A stretch of DNA of 64,000 nucleotides, taken from contig JAAFIG010000021.1 in NCBI GenBank assembly GCA_013298595.1, positions 16,723-80,722 of the forward strand. Direction: 5' to 3'. The notes under the pieces were generated by a model. That model saw only the letters and a program-made list of their open reading frames with translations, did no database searches and was not told the origin of the DNA. This document shows positions 19,122 to 26,960 of this stretch, in pieces (the stretch's first letter is position 1; every line of letters begins with the position of its first letter). Both the position numbers and the translations under genes were made by a program. The stretch comes from Deinococcales bacterium. GTDB lineage: Bacteria > Deinococcota > Deinococci > Deinococcales > JAAFIG01.

Positions 19122-19931
19122 ATGCCACTAACCGAAATCTTTGACGCTCGTCTTGACCCTCGAGTCCGAATGTTCGATACCCCAGAAGTCAGTTGTTTTG
19201 CTGTACTGACCAGCTCACATGCCATTATCGTGGATACTTTTGGCACACCTGAAGAAGCCCTCGAGATGATACACTTGTTACAACCCAATCTCGAGAATCG
19301 GCAATTATTGGTCATAAACACCCATCAGCATTGGGATCATGTTTGGGGGAACAGTATTTTTGCCAGCAATGGAATATTCCCTGCACCGATTCTAGCGCAT
19401 ATTCATGCAAAAGATGAACTCGAGATGCTGCAAAAAGAATTACTTGAGAAACAAGCTTCAGATTCTCGTTTTGCTCATGTACAAATTTTACCACCAAATA
19501 TCTATATCGAAAATGCTTTCATTGATGCTGGTGAATTAACTCTCGAGTTGGTACCTACTTTTGGACATGCTCATGACCAAATTGCCATTTGGATTCCTGA
19601 AATAGAAACACTACTTGCCGCTGATGCACTCGAGTTTCCATTTCCTTATGGCAATGATGTACCGCAATTACTTGTAACCATGCACGATTTGCAAGAGCTT
19701 AAACCTCGAGTGGTTTTACCCTGTCATGGTGGCATTCATGATGCCAGTTTAATCACAAAAAACCTCGAGTATTTTGCTTGGCTGAAAAAACAAATTCGTA
19801 TAGGTGAAAAATACACATTTACTGATGCCCTCGAGTTTTTACAACTAGATTCTACTGATAAAATCTACGCCGATTTTCACAAATTAAACATTGCTGCTAC
19901 TCAAAAAATACTGGCTTCTCGAGAGCATTAA
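19122..19931 (+). CDS. MBL fold metallo-hydrolase
   Basis: A protein of about 269 residues with the metallo-beta-lactamase fold. The metal motif HQHWDH is at residues 68-73, a later histidine is in PTFGHAHDQ, an aspartate is in AADALE and a histidine in PCHGG. The substrate is unknown; many such proteins act on thioesters or cyclic nucleotides. TTG 19116 sits behind GAAGGAG and is a possible start; ATG 19122 has TATGCT 5 nt upstream. It is divergent from rarA. Confidence 0.9.
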   Translation: MPLTEIFDARLDPRVRMFDTPEVSCFAVLTSSHAIIVDTFGTPEEALEMIHLLQPNLENRQLLVINTHQHWDHVWGNSIFASNGIFPAPILAHIHAKDELEMLQKELLEKQASDSRFAHVQILPPNIYIENAFIDAGELTLELVPTFGHAHDQIAIWIPEIETLLAADALEFPFPYGNDVPQLLVTMHDLQELKPRVVLPCHGGIHDASLITKNLEYFAWLKKQIRIGEKYTFTDALEFLQLDSTDKIYADFHKLNIAATQKILASREH

Positions 19932-20512
19932 GCCATAACCTGCTCAAATATATTTTTTATCTCGAGCAAGGTTTGGATTCGTTGCACACCAAGAATTTCT
20001 TTATTATATGGTTCATCGAGCAAGTAGCAAACAATACCAGCTGCTTGGGCTGCACCTGCATCGGGTTGGGTATCACCGACCATGATCGCATTTCTGACGC
20101 GCACCTCGAGTATTTGCAAGGCTTTGAGCAACATGTCAGGCGCAGGTTTCATTGATGCTTCATCCCTCGAGAGTACCAAATCAAAAGCAATGCCGTGTTT
20201 TTCGCACATGGTTTGGGCACTCAAGCTTGAGTTATTTGTCACCAAAGCTGTTTTAATGCCTCGAGTTTGTAAAATCGCGAGTAATTCCTTAGTACCCGCT
20301 CGCAACTCACTGGTCGCTGCAATTTTTGCTTCAAAATCCAGTAACTGCGTTGTTGCCTCAGGTGGTAAACGCCCAAGACTTGGCACAATCAATTCGTTGG
20401 TGGCAATACCCCAGCGTTGTTTATACTCGAGTAATTCTGGGTTGTTATGCAAATGCGGCTCGAGGAGTGTGCCATCCATATCGAACAGCACAGCGTGTCG
20501 TGTAGCAATCAT
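19928..20512 (-). CDS. HAD family hydrolase (phosphoglycolate phosphatase-like)
   Basis: A 194-residue haloacid dehalogenase-type phosphatase. Motif I is FDMDGTL (Asp11, Asp13), motif II VTNNSS, motif III a Lys in SMKPAPD, motif IV MVGDTQPD. The helical cap between motifs I and II resembles phosphoglycolate phosphatases. The substrate is not certain. The 3' end overlaps the convergent MBL gene by 4 nt. Confidence 0.9.
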   Translation of the reverse strand: MIATRHAVLFDMDGTLLEPHLHNNPELLEYKQRWGIATNELIVPSLGRLPPEATTQLLDFEAKIAATSELRAGTKELLAILQTRGIKTALVTNNSSLSAQTMCEKHGIAFDLVLSRDEASMKPAPDMLLKALQILEVRVRNAIMVGDTQPDAGAAQAAGIVCYLLDEPYNKEILGVQRIQTLLEIKNIFEQVMA

Positions 20513-20530
20513 GCTTGGAATCTACCATGC

Positions 20531-21169
20531 TTATGACATCCCTAAAAGCACTTTGTATAGCTTACCTTTGCGATTTGATCGCCGAGCATACTTGGCAGCT
20601 ACGGCTAATAACTCGAGCTGCATGGCTTTAGCCTCCGCAGAACTCAGTTGTACCTGTGTGTACTCGAGCATGGTTGGTGGTGAAGTTGCATCGGCTGGTA
20701 AACAAAAGTCCTCGGCAGATTTGACTGGACGCACCGACCACTGCTTTTCTTGGACAGTAAAAAGCACGCCCCAATCTCGAGACAAGTTTTCACCTGCTTG
20801 CACATAGGCTCGCAGAAAATCAGTAAAAATCGGTGTATACACATTGTTAGCAAGGGCTACTAAATCCTCAGCAGATGTTGCTGTATACGGCACAAAATAA
20901 GCTTGGGCAGTTGAACCATACAACCGCATCGAGCCTTTAGCGACAGGTACAGATTGTGTCTCGAGCAGTAAACCCAACCGCTGCCAGCGTTTGACTCGGT
21001 ACAACATGGTATTCGGTAATTCACCAACCTCGAGTGCCGCTTGCGAAACCGAAATTTCTCGATGCAAAAAAGGCAAGAATGCACTACGTTGACGTGAATC
21101 GAATAAAACGTCAATGGCTTCTAATGAATTTAGGACAGCTAACTCAACAGGTGAATAGAGTGTCTGCAT
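20531..21169 (-). CDS. Putative winged-helix DNA-binding regulator
   Basis: A 212-residue protein. Residues 1-70 look like an ArsR-type winged helix: a helical opening, EISVSQAALEVGELPNTMLYRVKRWQRLGLL as helix-turn-helix and wing, then ETQSVPVAKGSMRLYG. The rest is helical and ends in a basic tail (KYARRSNRKGKLYK). It lies upstream of and in line with the HAD gene and is divergent from an MBL hydrolase, which it may control (inference). Confidence 0.7.
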   Translation of the reverse strand: MQTLYSPVELAVLNSLEAIDVLFDSRQRSAFLPFLHREISVSQAALEVGELPNTMLYRVKRWQRLGLLLETQSVPVAKGSMRLYGSTAQAYFVPYTATSAEDLVALANNVYTPIFTDFLRAYVQAGENLSRDWGVLFTVQEKQWSVRPVKSAEDFCLPADATSPPTMLEYTQVQLSSAEAKAMQLELLAVAAKYARRSNRKGKLYKVLLGMS

Positions 21170-21199
21170 TTCATGTCATGATACTTGTACAGTCGGGGC

Positions 21200-21871
21200 A
21201 TGATAACCGAAGTCGCTCGAGATGTTTTTCATATTCCCTTACTTGGCACAGCATCTATCAACGCGTATTTGATTGGCGATGTGCTGATAGACGCTGGTAT
21301 TCGCAGTTCAGCCTCTAAACTCGAGCGAGCACTGATTGCTCACAAATTGCGAGCACATGCTTTAACTCATGTGCATTCAGATCATCAAGGCTCGAGCCAT
21401 ACAATTTGTCAGGCACGAAAAATTCCTTTGTGGGTTCATGAAGAAGAAGTCGAAATCATGGAAAAAGGCGCACCTGCCATGCAGCATAATTCACCAAATA
21501 ACACCATTACACAACTCCAGCGCCACTTCTGGGCAGGCAAAGCCCATCCTGTATCTCGAGCTTTACAAGCAGGTGATGACATCAATGGTTTTGAAGTTCT
21601 CGAGACCCCAGGTCATGCTCGAGGGCATATTTCGTTATGGCGTGAAACAGACAAAACTTTAATCATTGGTGATGTACTCACCAATATGAATGTGCTCACA
21701 ACCCAAGCTGGTTTACGAGAACCGCTAAGTATTTTTACCTTGGACATCGCACAGAATCGGCAGCATATCAAACGCTTAGCCAAACTCGAGCCTGCCCTGG
21801 TTTTGTTTGGGCATGGCAAACCATTGCGTGACCCAGAAGCGTTGCTGCGATTTTCTTCTACCATTGAGTGA
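21200..21871 (+). CDS. MBL fold metallo-hydrolase (second)
   Basis: A 223-residue metallo-beta-lactamase-fold protein with HVHSDH at residues 57-62, TPGHARGH and GDVL further on, and FGHGKP near the end: the five expected metal sites. It resembles glyoxalase II-like hydrolases; the substrate is unknown. ATG 21200 has TACAGT ending 6 nt upstream. It is divergent from the winged-helix gene. Confidence 0.9.
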   Translation: MITEVARDVFHIPLLGTASINAYLIGDVLIDAGIRSSASKLERALIAHKLRAHALTHVHSDHQGSSHTICQARKIPLWVHEEEVEIMEKGAPAMQHNSPNNTITQLQRHFWAGKAHPVSRALQAGDDINGFEVLETPGHARGHISLWRETDKTLIIGDVLTNMNVLTTQAGLREPLSIFTLDIAQNRQHIKRLAKLEPALVLFGHGKPLRDPEALLRFSSTIE

Positions 21872-21902
21872 ATATGTTGATGTTTAATCAGTCGTAAGGG
21901 GC

Positions 21903-21914
21903 GGGGCTTGCCCC
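21903..21914. terminator. Possible short GC hairpin between convergent genes
   Basis: GGGGC-TT-GCCCC followed by ATCTTT, between the MBL gene (plus) and the GNAT gene (minus). The loop is very tight and the T-run weak, so its function as a terminator is uncertain. Confidence 0.35.
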
Positions 21915-21925
21915 ATCTTTAGGGT

Positions 21926-22374
21926 TTAAACAAATTTCTCGAGGTAAACCAAAGTTAATTCGTCTGAAATAATCTTTCTTCGACACTCGAGATAGCCTAA
22001 TTTTTTGTACAAATAAACGTTTTTTTCACTACGGTGCTCGGTAAATAACTCGAGCCGATGGTTCTTGAACTTGTCTTCAATTGTTTGCAATAACTGCTGA
22101 CCTATTCCTTGCCCCGCATGTTCTGGATGCACAATCAACCGACCAATGTGCACGGTTCGCCCATCCACTTGAGCACGTATTGAACCAATGATTTGCTGTT
22201 CAGACATTGCAACCAGGCAAGTACTTTCTGTAAACTCGAGTGGAAATTCTGCTGGTGTTTGCGTTAAAGCTGGAATAATTGTATTTGGATAAAGCAATGC
22301 CTCAGATTGATAACAAAGGTATTGTAAGCCAGAATTTCCTCGAGTTGCCTAGTATTGGCACGAAGGTTGAGTAT
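21926..22374 (-). pseudogene. GNAT acetyltransferase with probable 1-nt frameshift near its 5' end
   Basis: The frame from TTG 22297 gives 123 residues with the acetyl-CoA motif HPEHAGQGIGQQLL and an LYKKLGY end, so the catalytic part is intact. The expected first ~30 residues are split over two frames. Upstream of 22330 one frame reads LNLRANTRQLEEIL, a typical GNAT opening. Downstream the other frame reads GLQYLCYQSEALLYPNT. Joining them needs one extra nucleotide near 22330. The opening frame begins at ATA (22374), not ATG. Either the gene is broken, or it is made as a shortened protein, or there is a sequence error. Confidence 0.55.
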
Positions 22375-22386
22375 GAAGGTATGACT

Positions 22387-22779
22387 TCATGAAAACGAGC
22401 TGGTCGCATAGACATGAGGCTCGAGTTTGGCTTGTAATTTTTGTGGCGCAACCGCACAATACGCTTCAAGTAAATGGTTGTAAATCACTTCCCACTCGAG
22501 ACCAGCATCAAATCGCACGCCCAGCCAACCTCGGTATCCAACATAGGGTGGTGAAAAATATGCTTTGGGGTTTTGGGCAATCATGGCTTGTTGAAATTCC
22601 ATGCTACCAGCACACCAAATAGCAATCCAACCAACATTGTGATGATTGTCGTTGTACATTAAAAAACACTTTGATTTCCTGACAAAAAACGTTGGTGCAC
22701 CATGACTCAGCCGCTCGGAGACCTCAGGCATTTGCAAACAGTACAACCGAATTTTCTCGAGGATTTCTTTGGAAGTCAT
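22387..22779 (-). CDS. MmcQ/YjbR family protein
   Basis: A 130-residue protein of the MmcQ/YjbR fold (double-wing DNA-binding-like). The family blocks SHGAPTFFVRKSKCF, VGYRGWLGVRFD and the W-rich centre are present. The cellular function is not established. TAGGAT ends 6 nt before the ATG, so it is probably leaderless. It is divergent from the GyrI-like gene. Confidence 0.88.
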   Translation of the reverse strand: MTSKEILEKIRLYCLQMPEVSERLSHGAPTFFVRKSKCFLMYNDNHHNVGWIAIWCAGSMEFQQAMIAQNPKAYFSPPYVGYRGWLGVRFDAGLEWEVIYNHLLEAYCAVAPQKLQAKLEPHVYATSSFS

Positions 22780-22841
22780 GGTATTATCCTAGCAAGCAAC
22801 TCCGCAAGATTTGTCAAATCTACTCGTGTTACCTTGGCGGC

Positions 22842-23288
22842 ATGAAAATACAAACCTTAGCAAAACCTATCAGCATTATTGGTCTCGAATTACGCACCAA
22901 CAACGACATTGCCAGCAGAGAAATCCCGCTACATTGGGAGAAATTTATGGGTGCAAATCTACTCGAGCAAATTCCCAATAAAATCTCGAGTGATATTTAC
23001 GCAATTTACACCAATTTTGAGCATCAGGGTTTGAATAATGCTGGTGTTTACTCGTGTGTACTTGGGGCTTCGGTGAGTCATCTCGAGCAAATTCCAGATG
23101 GTTTGATGACTGTGCAACTGCCCGTCTCGAGTTACGAAATTATTCCTGTGCCACATGGTCGCCCTGATTTGGTTGGGCAAGTTTGGCAGCAGATTTGGCA
23201 ACAAGATACGACGAAGCGCACGTTTCTTGCCGATTTTGAAGTGTACAAACCTGATGGCAGTATCAACATCTGGCTTGGTGTGCGTTAA
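22842..23288 (+). CDS. GyrI-like effector-binding domain protein
   Basis: A 148-residue stand-alone GyrI-like/SbmC (AraC-effector) domain: IIGLELRTNN at the start, SDIYAIYTNFEHQGLNNAGVYS in the middle, PVPHGRPDLVGQVWQQIW near the end. Such domains bind small hydrophobic ligands. ATG 22842 is preceded by TACCTT 6 nt upstream. It lies just before an AraC-GyrI fusion gene. Confidence 0.85.
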   Translation: MKIQTLAKPISIIGLELRTNNDIASREIPLHWEKFMGANLLEQIPNKISSDIYAIYTNFEHQGLNNAGVYSCVLGASVSHLEQIPDGLMTVQLPVSSYEIIPVPHGRPDLVGQVWQQIWQQDTTKRTFLADFEVYKPDGSINIWLGVR

Positions 23289-23301
23289 AATAGGCTGAAT
23301 C

Positions 23302-24159
23302 GTGAATCGCGCCCATGATGCCCTGACCTACGATCAACGCTTGCAGCGTGTGGCAGCGTATATCCAAGCTAACCTCGCCGCGTCTTTTGATTTGCAAACA
23401 TTAGCCGATATCGCCCATTTATCGCCGTATCATTTTCATCGAATTTACCATGCAATTTCTGGTGAAACAATTGCTGCTACTGTTAAACGCTTGCGTTTGC
23501 AACGGGCTGCTGGGTACTTAGTGCAAACCTCACTAAGCATTGCCGAAATTGCCAAACAAACAGGCTATGCCAACGTACAATCCTTTACTCGGATTTTCAA
23601 ACAAGAATTTTTATTACCACCAGCCTTGTATCGTCAAAACGGTAGCCATACACGATTTCAAACCACCACCGAAACAATTGCAACACTCAGGCGGGAAGTA
23701 CGAATTCTTGAGTTGCCAGCCATGTTGGGCATTTGTGCCGAGCATCATGGTTCGTACTTAATGATCGAAAAAGCTTTTGACACAGTTTTTCGTTACGTGC
23801 AAGCCCATCATCTCGAGGATGCCATCACAGCTGTGGTAGGTATTTACGATGATGACCCATTTGCTGTTGCCGAATCAAAACTCCGATCTCGAGCTTGTAT
23901 CATGCTGGCTTTCGATACTCAACCAAAACCACCAATAGCTCGAGTGCAAATCGAAGCGGGCACATGTGCGATGTTACGTCACCAAGGTCCGTATGCCGAT
24001 ATGCGTGTTGCTTATCTGTGGTTGTACGGGCAGTGGTTGCCACACTCAGGGTATTTGGTCGCCGATGCTCCAGTGTTCGAGGTTTACTTAAATCATCCTC
24101 GAGATACCAAACCATCTGATTTACTGGTGGATATTTACTTGCCTTTGCAAACGAGGTGA
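23302..24159 (+). CDS. AraC family regulator with GyrI-like C-terminal domain
   Basis: A 285-residue Rob-like regulator. Residues 10-110 hold two helix-turn-helix units (LQTLADIAHLSPYHFHRIYH and SIAEIAKQTGYANVQSFTR). Residues 130-285 form a GyrI-like ligand-binding domain. It starts at GTG 23302, with TAGGCT 5 nt upstream. It probably responds to a small molecule and may regulate the surrounding small-protein cluster. Its TGA lies inside the Shine-Dalgarno sequence of the next gene. Confidence 0.92.
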   Translation: MNRAHDALTYDQRLQRVAAYIQANLAASFDLQTLADIAHLSPYHFHRIYHAISGETIAATVKRLRLQRAAGYLVQTSLSIAEIAKQTGYANVQSFTRIFKQEFLLPPALYRQNGSHTRFQTTTETIATLRREVRILELPAMLGICAEHHGSYLMIEKAFDTVFRYVQAHHLEDAITAVVGIYDDDPFAVAESKLRSRACIMLAFDTQPKPPIARVQIEAGTCAMLRHQGPYADMRVAYLWLYGQWLPHSGYLVADAPVFEVYLNHPRDTKPSDLLVDIYLPLQTR

Positions 24160-24163
24160 ACCA

Positions 24164-24610
24164 ATACAAAACTTTACAAACCCCGATATCGCCACTATTT
24201 TTGCCAATTACCCAGAGCCATTACAAACAAAATTACTCGAGTTGCGAGAACTAATTTTTGCGGTGGCTGCGAAAACCAAAGGCGTTGGCAAGCTCGAGGA
24301 AGTTCTGCGTTGGCAGCAACCAAGTTTTATCACCATCTCGAGAAGTGGTAGCTTGATTCGGATTGATCGAATCAAGAATTCGGCAAGTTTATATGGCATA
24401 TTTTTTCTGTGCCAAACAAGTTTTGTGGCTACTTTTTGGGAATTGTACGGCGCGGAATTTGTTTTCCAAGGCAATCGCTGCATTATTTTGGATAGTCATA
24501 AAACTTTTGACCCCAAGAAACTCGAGCATTGCATTGCACTGGCATTGACCTATCATCAAAAACCATCAGCACAACTCGAGCGTATTGCAAAAAAACGTAT
24601 TTCAATCTAG
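24164..24610 (+). CDS. DUF1801 family protein, apparently starting at ATA
   Basis: The conserved family start, QNFTNPDIATIFANYPE, is in frame with the rest (LLELRELIFAVAA..., RWQQPSF, GNRCIIL), and the whole is 148 residues, a normal DUF1801 length. The only initiation codon ahead of it is ATA 24164. A strong Shine-Dalgarno, GAGGTG (24153-24158), lies 5 nt upstream and overlaps the AraC stop. The first ordinary start, TTG 24242, would delete 26 conserved residues. So I infer ATA initiation, or a mutated ATG. The function of DUF1801 is not established. Confidence 0.7.
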   Translation: MQNFTNPDIATIFANYPEPLQTKLLELRELIFAVAAKTKGVGKLEEVLRWQQPSFITISRSGSLIRIDRIKNSASLYGIFFLCQTSFVATFWELYGAEFVFQGNRCIILDSHKTFDPKKLEHCIALALTYHQKPSAQLERIAKKRISI

Positions 24611-24633
24611 GCTACGATCAGGAGAATTCACCC

Positions 24634-25080
24634 ATGCCCTATCCCGCAATTGAATACGCCGAAGCCTTCCTTGGACATCGTGAACCACTGCTGAGTTTAC
24701 TCGAGAAAATCCCCAATGAACATGGTAATTTTACGGCTCGAGATGGTTCTATGACTTTGCTCGAGATGGTGGATCATTTGTACCTTACAGATGTTTACTT
24801 GCTAGGTATTTTTGATGGTATTAAGTTTGTGCCACCACCACCGAGTGATGATTTACAAAGTGCCGTGGCTCGTTTTAAGACCAGTATTCCAAAAGTTTAT
24901 CAAAAACTCGAGAGCTTAACCGATGCACAGCTCAGTGCAGAAATCCAAGCCTTTGGCAAACCGTGGAAAGCGTATCGTTTAATTGAATTTGGACGCGAAC
25001 ACGAAGCACACCATAAGGGACAAATTTGGGTCATGGCACGGTTAATGGGGATTGAACCACCAATGTTTTATAAGTTCTAA
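24634..25080 (+). CDS. DinB family metal-binding protein
   Basis: A 148-residue four-helix DinB/YfiT-like protein. Metal ligands are His48 (MVDHLYLTD) and the H-x-x-x-H pair His123/His127 (EHEAHHKGQI). The family includes thiol transferases and damage-inducible proteins of unknown substrate. ATG 24634 follows GGAG by 9 nt. Confidence 0.88.
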   Translation: MPYPAIEYAEAFLGHREPLLSLLEKIPNEHGNFTARDGSMTLLEMVDHLYLTDVYLLGIFDGIKFVPPPPSDDLQSAVARFKTSIPKVYQKLESLTDAQLSAEIQAFGKPWKAYRLIEFGREHEAHHKGQIWVMARLMGIEPPMFYKF

Positions 25081-25127
25081 GCCATCTAACGATGGTACAA
25101 TTGGCTACCCTACTCTAAACTTTTGCC

Positions 25128-25364
25128 ATGTCCGAAGAAGATTTAGGTTTTACCTATCAAACCAGTAAATCTGGTGAAGTTCGTATCTCGAGAAATGGTA
25201 GGGAAATCACGGTTTTACGCTATGACGCCGCCCAAGCCTTTCTCGAGGATGTGGACGGTGCCACGTTGCTTGAGGAACAACAATTGATGGCAAGACTAAC
25301 AGGGCATTACAAGCATGGGAATGAGCGATTAGCCGCGCAACATCCAAGAAATCAACGAAGATAG
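25128..25364 (+). CDS. Small hypothetical protein
   Basis: A 78-residue protein, SGEVRISRNGREITVLRYD then a helical QAFLEDVDGATLLEEQQLMARLTGHYKHGNE, which looks folded and soluble. I cannot name the family. It is co-directional with the neighbouring small genes and carries two CTCGAG copies. A hairpin CCATC-TAAC-GATGG (25082-25095) lies upstream. Confidence 0.6.
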   Translation: MSEEDLGFTYQTSKSGEVRISRNGREITVLRYDAAQAFLEDVDGATLLEEQQLMARLTGHYKHGNERLAAQHPRNQRR

Positions 25365-25431
25365 TGGTTGCTCGAATTCTCGAGGAAAATCTGTCATACT
25401 GTGACCAGACCCACAATTCTCGAGGAGAACA

Positions 25432-25977
25432 ATGCAAGTGTACTTAGACAATATCAAAGCCAAAACAGGTAAAACCCCAGCCGATTTTGGCATTCTAGCC
25501 ACAGAAAAAGGCTTGGTTAAGCACAGCGATATTATTGCTTGGTTAAAAACCGATTTTGGACTAGGACACGGTCATGCCAATGCCATTGCGGCTGTGCTAA
25601 GAAACCCCGAATTTGGTAAAACCAGCACAGAAGATAAGCTCGAGAAAATATTTACGGGCAGCAAAGCCTCTTGGCGAGCAACCTTTGAAACTTTGCTCGA
25701 GAAAATTAAAGTATTTGCGCCTGATCTCGAGTTAGCCCCAACCGATACGTATATCAGTTTATTAAAAAATAAGAAGAAGTTTGCGATTGTACAACCATCG
25801 AGTAAAGACCGTTTAGATATCGGTATTAAACTCAAAAGCCTCAAGGAATCCACTCAACTCGAGCTTGCAGGTACTTGGAATACTATGGTTACTCATCGGG
25901 TACGTATTAGCGACGAAAGCGAGATCAATGCCGAAGTATTATCATGGCTCGAGCAAGCCTACCTTGCTATTAAGTAA
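25432..25977 (+). CDS. DUF4287/DUF5655 domain protein
   Basis: A 181-residue protein with two domains. Residues 1-60 carry DUF4287 (YLDNIKAKTGKTPADF, GLGHGHANAI). Residues 75-180 carry DUF5655 (LELAPTDTYISLLKNKKKFA, RLDIGIKLK). The pair is commonly fused; the function is unknown. The Shine-Dalgarno GAGGAG is formed partly by a CTCGAG copy (CTCGAGGAG) 4 nt before the ATG. Confidence 0.88.
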   Translation: MQVYLDNIKAKTGKTPADFGILATEKGLVKHSDIIAWLKTDFGLGHGHANAIAAVLRNPEFGKTSTEDKLEKIFTGSKASWRATFETLLEKIKVFAPDLELAPTDTYISLLKNKKKFAIVQPSSKDRLDIGIKLKSLKESTQLELAGTWNTMVTHRVRISDESEINAEVLSWLEQAYLAIK

Positions 25978-25985
25978 AGGAAAAT

Positions 25986-26387
25986 ATGTCGAGAATGATG
26001 TTTGTTAATCTACCCGTCGAGAATCTCGAGCAAAGCAAAACCTTTTATACCCAATTGGGTTTTACATTTAATCCGCAATTCACCAATGAAACAGGTGCTT
26101 GTATGATTATTTCCGAAAGCAATTTTGCCATGCTTGTCACCAAACCATTCTTTCAAACCTTCACACCTAATCCCATTGCCGATGCCCATACAACCACGCA
26201 ATGCCTGATTGCCATCAATTGTGAATCTCGAGAAGAAGTGGTTTCTATGATTGAAAAAGCTGTTGCTGCTGGCGGCAAAACGTATAAAGAACCCAACGAC
26301 CATGGTTTTATGTACCAACATGGTTTTCAAGATTTAGATGGGCATATTTGGGAACCATTTTGGATGAACCCAGAACACGTCCAATAA
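25986..26387 (+). CDS. VOC family (glyoxalase/bleomycin-resistance fold) protein
   Basis: A 133-residue VOC protein with two beta-alpha-beta-beta-beta modules. FVNLPVENLEQSKTFYTQLGF opens the first; DLDGHIWEPFWMNP closes the second, with a glutamate usual for metal binding. It resembles the YaeR/PhnB-like lactoylglutathione lyase relatives; the substrate is unknown. It starts 8 nt after the previous gene. Confidence 0.9.
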   Translation: MSRMMFVNLPVENLEQSKTFYTQLGFTFNPQFTNETGACMIISESNFAMLVTKPFFQTFTPNPIADAHTTTQCLIAINCESREEVVSMIEKAVAAGGKTYKEPNDHGFMYQHGFQDLDGHIWEPFWMNPEHVQ

Positions 26388-26420
26388 AACCACAACTCGA
26401 GTAAATAAGGTATACACTCA

Positions 26421-26864
26421 ATGAAAACTTTTCAAACCACATTGTTACAAGCAGGCAAAACAGCTACTGGCATCGAAGTTCCAGCCGATATTGTGGATAG
26501 TCTCAGCTCGAGTAAAAAACCTGCTGTTAAAGTCAACATCAATGGCTACACCTACCGCAGCACCATCGCGGTGCTGGGTGGTAAATATCTAATTCCAGTC
26601 AGTGCCGAACACCGCACAGGAGCAAAAGTCAACGGTGGCGATAGCATTACGGTCAGCCTCGAGTTAGACACCGAACCTCGAGTGCTCGAAATACCCGCAG
26701 ATTTAGCTGTTGCTCTCGAGCAAAATGCGGCTGCCAAAGCAAAATTTGAGAAATTATCGTACAGCCAAAAACGCATTCACACATTATCTGTAGAAGGTAC
26801 AAAAAATCCCGAAACTCGAGCTAAACGCATTATCAAAGCCATTGAAACATTACAAGGAAATTGA
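26421..26864 (+). CDS. DUF1905 and YdeI/OmpD-associated domain protein
   Basis: A 147-residue protein. The N-terminal half is DUF1905 (ATGIEVPADIVDSL, YTYRSTIAVLGGKYLIPVS). The C-terminal half is the YdeI/OmpD-associated helix bundle (KAKFEKLSYSQKRIHTLSV, then KRIIKAIETL). It is often grouped with DUF1801 and VOC genes, as here. The biochemical role is not established. Confidence 0.88.
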   Translation: MKTFQTTLLQAGKTATGIEVPADIVDSLSSSKKPAVKVNINGYTYRSTIAVLGGKYLIPVSAEHRTGAKVNGGDSITVSLELDTEPRVLEIPADLAVALEQNAAAKAKFEKLSYSQKRIHTLSVEGTKNPETRAKRIIKAIETLQGN

Positions 26865-26960
26865 TAACTCGCGTTTCAATCATAAATTGTATCTTAAACC
26901 CATGTTCTTCTGTGGGTTGCGATAACTTCTCAGACTGCACTTCACTTAGACTACTCATCT

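Noticed and set aside
26865..26960. yybP-ykoY (Mn2+) riboswitch upstream of the TerC gene
   Set aside because: Only a short AACCCA/TGGGTT hairpin is present; I see none of the conserved internal-loop sequences, and the region is under 100 nt.
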